From positions 1 to 7,658 of the forward strand of contig CATZIG010000092.1 of assembly GCA_958419975.1 (NCBI GenBank): DNA of 7,658 nucleotides. Reading direction: 5' to 3'. The DNA comes from an uncultured Collinsella sp. (GTDB lineage Bacteria; Actinomycetota; Coriobacteriia; Coriobacteriales; Coriobacteriaceae). The notes under the pieces are model-generated. The model was given only the letters and a program-made list of their open reading frames with translations. It was not told where the DNA came from and did no database searches. Shown here in pieces: positions 5,926-7,658 of the stretch (the first letter of the stretch is position 1; every line of letters starts with the position of its first letter). A program made the translations under genes and the position numbers.

Positions 5926-7089
5926 ATGAACTCATTCACGTACGACTACCCGGTCAGGAACTACTTCGGCGAGGGGGTCATGGACCAGGCACTCGACGCC
6001 GAGATGGGTGCCATGGGCAAGACAGTGATGCTCGCCTACGGCGGAGGTTCGGTCAAGCGAACCGGCGTCTACGGCCACGTGGTCGATAAGCTCACGAGCG
6101 CTGGCAAGCGCGTGGTGGACTTCGGCGGAATCATGCCCAATCCGACCTACGAGAAGTGCCAGGAAGGCGCCGCGCTCGCACGCGAGGAGCAGGTCGACTT
6201 CATTCTCGCCGTCGGCGGCGGGTCGGTCTTCGACTGCTGCAAGGTGGTCTCCGCGCAGGCGATGCTTGACGAGGACATCGAGACGTTCGAGCACGCCGAC
6301 GGCAAGATGCCGAGCTCGTTCATCCCCATGGGCTGCATCGGGACGCTCTCCGGCACGGGCGCCGAGCAGAACAACGGCGCCGTCATCACCAACGAGGAGA
6401 CGCACGTGAAGGGCGCCTATCTGGGGGCGATGCCCATGTGGGCGGCGCTCGACCCGGCGCTCACGCTCACCGTGCCGCACGCGCAGTTCATGAGCGGCGC
6501 GTTCGACACGCTCTCGCACTGCATGGAGAGCTATTTCGGAAGCCCGCGCGGGCGCAACGTCACCGACGACATCAACCTCGCCATCCAGCGTAACGTCATC
6601 CGCAACATGCGGATTATCGCGGACGACGACCAGAACCTCGATGCCCGAAGCGAGCTCGTATACGACTCCGCCATGGCCGAGAACGGCGCGCTCAAGATCG
6701 GCAAGTCAACGGACTTCCAGGCGCACATGATCCAGCACCAGTACGGCGCGTACACCCATACCAACCACGGAATGGGCCTCGCGGTCATCCACCCTGCGCT
6801 CTACCGCCACCTGGCCCCCGAGGCGCCCGCGCAGTTCGCCCGTTGGGCGAGCGAGGTGTGGGACGTCGACGCCAAGGGCAAAGACGACCTTACGGTGGCG
6901 CTCGAAGGCATCGACCGCCTGCAGACGTTCATCGGCGAGATGGGGCTTCCCACGAGCTTCGCCGAGATGGGCTCCGACGCGTCCGACGAGACGCTGCACA
7001 AGGTTGCGAACACATGCGTGCTCACCGGCGGCTGCGCCAAGAAACTGGAGCGCAGCGAGGTGTTCCAGATTCTGACCGAGTGCCTCTAG
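5926..7089 (+). CDS. Iron-containing alcohol dehydrogenase (butanol dehydrogenase/YqhD type)
   Basis: A 387-residue cytoplasmic group III alcohol dehydrogenase that interconverts aldehydes and alcohols with NAD(P)H. The N-terminal nucleotide-binding domain (1-185) carries YGGGSVKRTGVY at 38-49 and VGGGSVFDCCK at 96-106. The C-terminal helical domain (186-387) holds the metal. All four ligands are present at the same numbers as in E. coli YqhD: Asp194 and His198 in AFDTLSHCME, His267 in FQAHMIQH, and His281 in THTNHGMGLA. The GGGS at 39-42 rather than an acidic residue suggests preference for NADPH, as in YqhD. ATG 5926 follows AGGAGG by 7 nt; a longer open frame upstream overlaps the preceding reductase gene and lacks homology. 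It is the last gene of the rightward cluster and a plausible main aldehyde scavenger of this locus. Confidence 0.96.
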   Translation: MNSFTYDYPVRNYFGEGVMDQALDAEMGAMGKTVMLAYGGGSVKRTGVYGHVVDKLTSAGKRVVDFGGIMPNPTYEKCQEGAALAREEQVDFILAVGGGSVFDCCKVVSAQAMLDEDIETFEHADGKMPSSFIPMGCIGTLSGTGAEQNNGAVITNEETHVKGAYLGAMPMWAALDPALTLTVPHAQFMSGAFDTLSHCMESYFGSPRGRNVTDDINLAIQRNVIRNMRIIADDDQNLDARSELVYDSAMAENGALKIGKSTDFQAHMIQHQYGAYTHTNHGMGLAVIHPALYRHLAPEAPAQFARWASEVWDVDAKGKDDLTVALEGIDRLQTFIGEMGLPTSFAEMGSDASDETLHKVANTCVLTGGCAKKLERSEVFQILTECL

Positions 7090-7129
7090 ATCGGCGGGGG
7101 TCCCGATCCGCCCGCGCCGAAGAAAACAG

Positions 7130-7169
7130 GAAGGCTCCTCGTTTTTCACGAGGAGCCTTCTGAGTTTTT
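7130..7169 (+). terminator. Strong Rho-independent terminator after the alcohol dehydrogenase
   Basis: GAAGGCTCCTCG (7130-7141) and CGAGGAGCCTTC (7149-7160) form a perfect 12-bp stem with a 7-nt loop (TTTTTCA), followed by TGAGTTTTT. It lies 41 nt after the dehydrogenase stop and closes the rightward transcription unit. On the minus strand the stem is followed by CTGTTTTCTT, so it may work in both directions. Confidence 0.9.
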
Positions 7170-7220
7170 ACCCGATTGTGAAACCATGTGGCTTGCAGGT
7201 GCGGCGGCTGCGAAACGCCC

Positions 7221-7257
7221 CCATCGGTCGCCATCGGAACCGTACGAAACCGTATGA
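7221..7257. repeat. Paired 10-bp tandem repeats
   Basis: CCATCGG occurs at 7221-7227 and 7231-7237, directly followed by AACCGTACGA (7238-7247) and AACCGTATGA (7248-7257). Both pairs have a 10-bp period, one helical turn, so a protein would meet all units on one face. They end 24 nt before the guaA-end-like sequence at 7282 and could be integrase arm sites or a regulator array. Confidence 0.5.
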
Positions 7258-7281
7258 AAAACAAGAGCAAATGTTCTATTA

Positions 7282-7293
7282 CTACTCCCACTC
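7282..7293. repeat. 12-bp direct repeat, copy 2; guaA-3'-end-like, candidate attachment core
   Basis: CTACTCCCACTC matches 191-202 exactly. On the minus strand this copy reads ACC ACC GAG TGG GAG TAG, Thr-Thr-Glu-Trp-Glu-stop, close to the Thr-Ile-Glu-Trp-Glu end of GMP synthase. The minus frame is stopped 12 codons upstream of the TAG, so there is no guaA gene here. The match could mark the end of an element that integrates at guaA. No integrase is in the window. Confidence 0.35.
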
Positions 7294-7340
7294 GGTGGTT
7301 ATAGTTTTGCCGTCTCGTCACTCCAGTTGCACCCAGTTTT

Positions 7341-7368
7341 CGGCGGCATCTCGAAGTGAGTGCCGCTG
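7341..7368. repeat. Imperfect hairpin
   Basis: CGGCGGCA (7341-7348) pairs with TGCCGCTG (7361-7368) over 8 bp, including one G-T wobble, with a 12-nt loop that contains CTC/GAG. No T tract follows. Function unknown. Confidence 0.35.
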
Positions 7369-7372
7369 AATG

Positions 7373-7386
7373 ACGCGACGTCGCGT
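7373..7386. repeat. Perfect 14-bp palindrome ACGCGACGTCGCGT
   Basis: The sequence is identical to its reverse complement over 14 bp with no spacer. It begins only 4 nt after the preceding hairpin. Such uninterrupted palindromes are typical of protein-binding sites; no gene start lies near enough to assign it. Confidence 0.5.
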
Positions 7387-7399
7387 TTCATCGGCTTCG

Positions 7400-7468
7400 G
7401 GGACAAAAGCTGGGACAACTTCAAAAACCATTTTCAAACTCAGAGTATTGAGTTTTTATTTTTGTCCC
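7400..7468. repeat. Nested inverted repeats with a terminator-like inner stem
   Basis: Outer arms GGGACAAAA (7400-7408) and TTTTGTCCC (7460-7468) are perfect 9-bp inverted repeats. Inside them AAACTCA (7436-7442) and TGAGTTT (7449-7455) form a 7-bp stem with a 6-nt loop, followed by TTATTTTT. The inner stem plus T tract looks like a weak plus-strand terminator, although the nearest plus-strand gene ended 310 nt earlier at a better one. Confidence 0.45.
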
Positions 7469-7658
7469 AAGGGGCACGGAGAGCCGCCTTTGGAGGCTCG
7501 ATATCGCCGAAAAACGCCCGTTTTGAAACTCAACCGCCTTTGAGCCTGCAAACCACCAGCTTCAACAGTAAGTGAGTCGACGCGGGTGGCTTACGAGCCG
7601 TTCACAAAACCGACGCTCCTATAAGTTGTCAAGAGGCAGTTTGCGGGAGCGTTCTCTC

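Larger units (their letters stand above)
7170..7658. other. Long non-coding stretch rich in repeats
   Basis: About 490 nt after the dehydrogenase terminator contain no reading frame with a ribosome site, codon bias or recognisable protein. Base composition is less GC-rich than the genes before it, with A- and T-runs. Apart from the repeats listed separately, there is a CTCAA/TTGAG stem at about 7528-7543 and a 7-bp pair ACGCTCC/GGAGCGT at about 7612-7652 near the right edge. It may be the margin of a mobile element or the upstream region of a gene beyond the window. Confidence 0.5.

Noticed and set aside
7282..7320. Genuine guaA 3' end
   Set aside because: Only the last few codons (Thr-Thr-Glu-Trp-Glu-stop) resemble GuaA; the frame is closed by a stop 12 codons upstream of the TAG and lacks the usual Lys-Pro-Pro before it.
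7022..7321. Minus-strand 99-codon frame through the dehydrogenase end and terminator
   Set aside because: It reads through the strong terminator hairpin and the dehydrogenase coding sequence, with no homology.
7170..7658. CRISPR array or tRNA in the right-hand non-coding region
   Set aside because: Repeats are too short and not regularly spaced by unique spacers, and no cloverleaf or CCA-type end was found.

Overview
The window reads as chromosomal accessory DNA from a GC-rich anaerobic Actinomycetota, most likely class Coriobacteriia (Eggerthellaceae/Collinsella-type gut bacteria). That placement is inferred from strong G/C-ending codons in the genes at 3871-7089, AGGAGG-type ribosome sites before almost every gene, and the gene families present. 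No marker gene confirms it.

Layout, left to right. (a) 1-104: the 5' end of a minus-strand flavin reductase-type gene, with a candidate promoter and a palindrome at its start site. (b) 250-1988: a minus-strand operon of a carboxymuconolactone decarboxylase/cupin fusion followed, 2 nt later, by an alpha/beta hydrolase of the dienelactone-hydrolase type. The hydrolase carries an in-frame TGA at codon 30. (c) 2191-2705: a divergent MerR-family regulator whose Cys52 matches the electrophile-sensing cysteine of AdhR/NmlR regulators. A perfect 7-6-7 operator sits in the 19-bp promoter spacer facing the decarboxylase operon. (d) 2842-3741: a LysR-family regulator on the minus strand, separated from merR by a terminator. 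(e) 3871-7089, plus strand: an aldo/keto reductase, a decayed flavodoxin fragment that no complete reading frame reveals, a second aldo/keto reductase, and an iron-containing alcohol dehydrogenase, ending at a strong terminator. (f) 7170-7658: about 490 nt with no convincing gene but many repeats, inverted repeats and a palindrome. It includes a 12-bp sequence (the complement of GAGTGGGAGTAG) that resembles the 3' end of guaA, a known integration target, and recurs at 191-202.

Taken together, the genes look like a reactive-carbonyl/electrophile response island. A thiol-based MerR sensor and a LysR regulator flank enzymes that reduce aldehydes and ketones (two aldo/keto reductases, one Fe-dependent alcohol dehydrogenase) and accessory ring-/lactone-type enzymes (decarboxylase-cupin, hydrolase). 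Pairing of an AdhR-like regulator with a carboxymuconolactone decarboxylase-family gene and dehydrogenases parallels the Bacillus subtilis adhR locus. Two members (hydrolase, flavodoxin) appear to be decaying in this strain. Substrates are not determinable from sequence alone.
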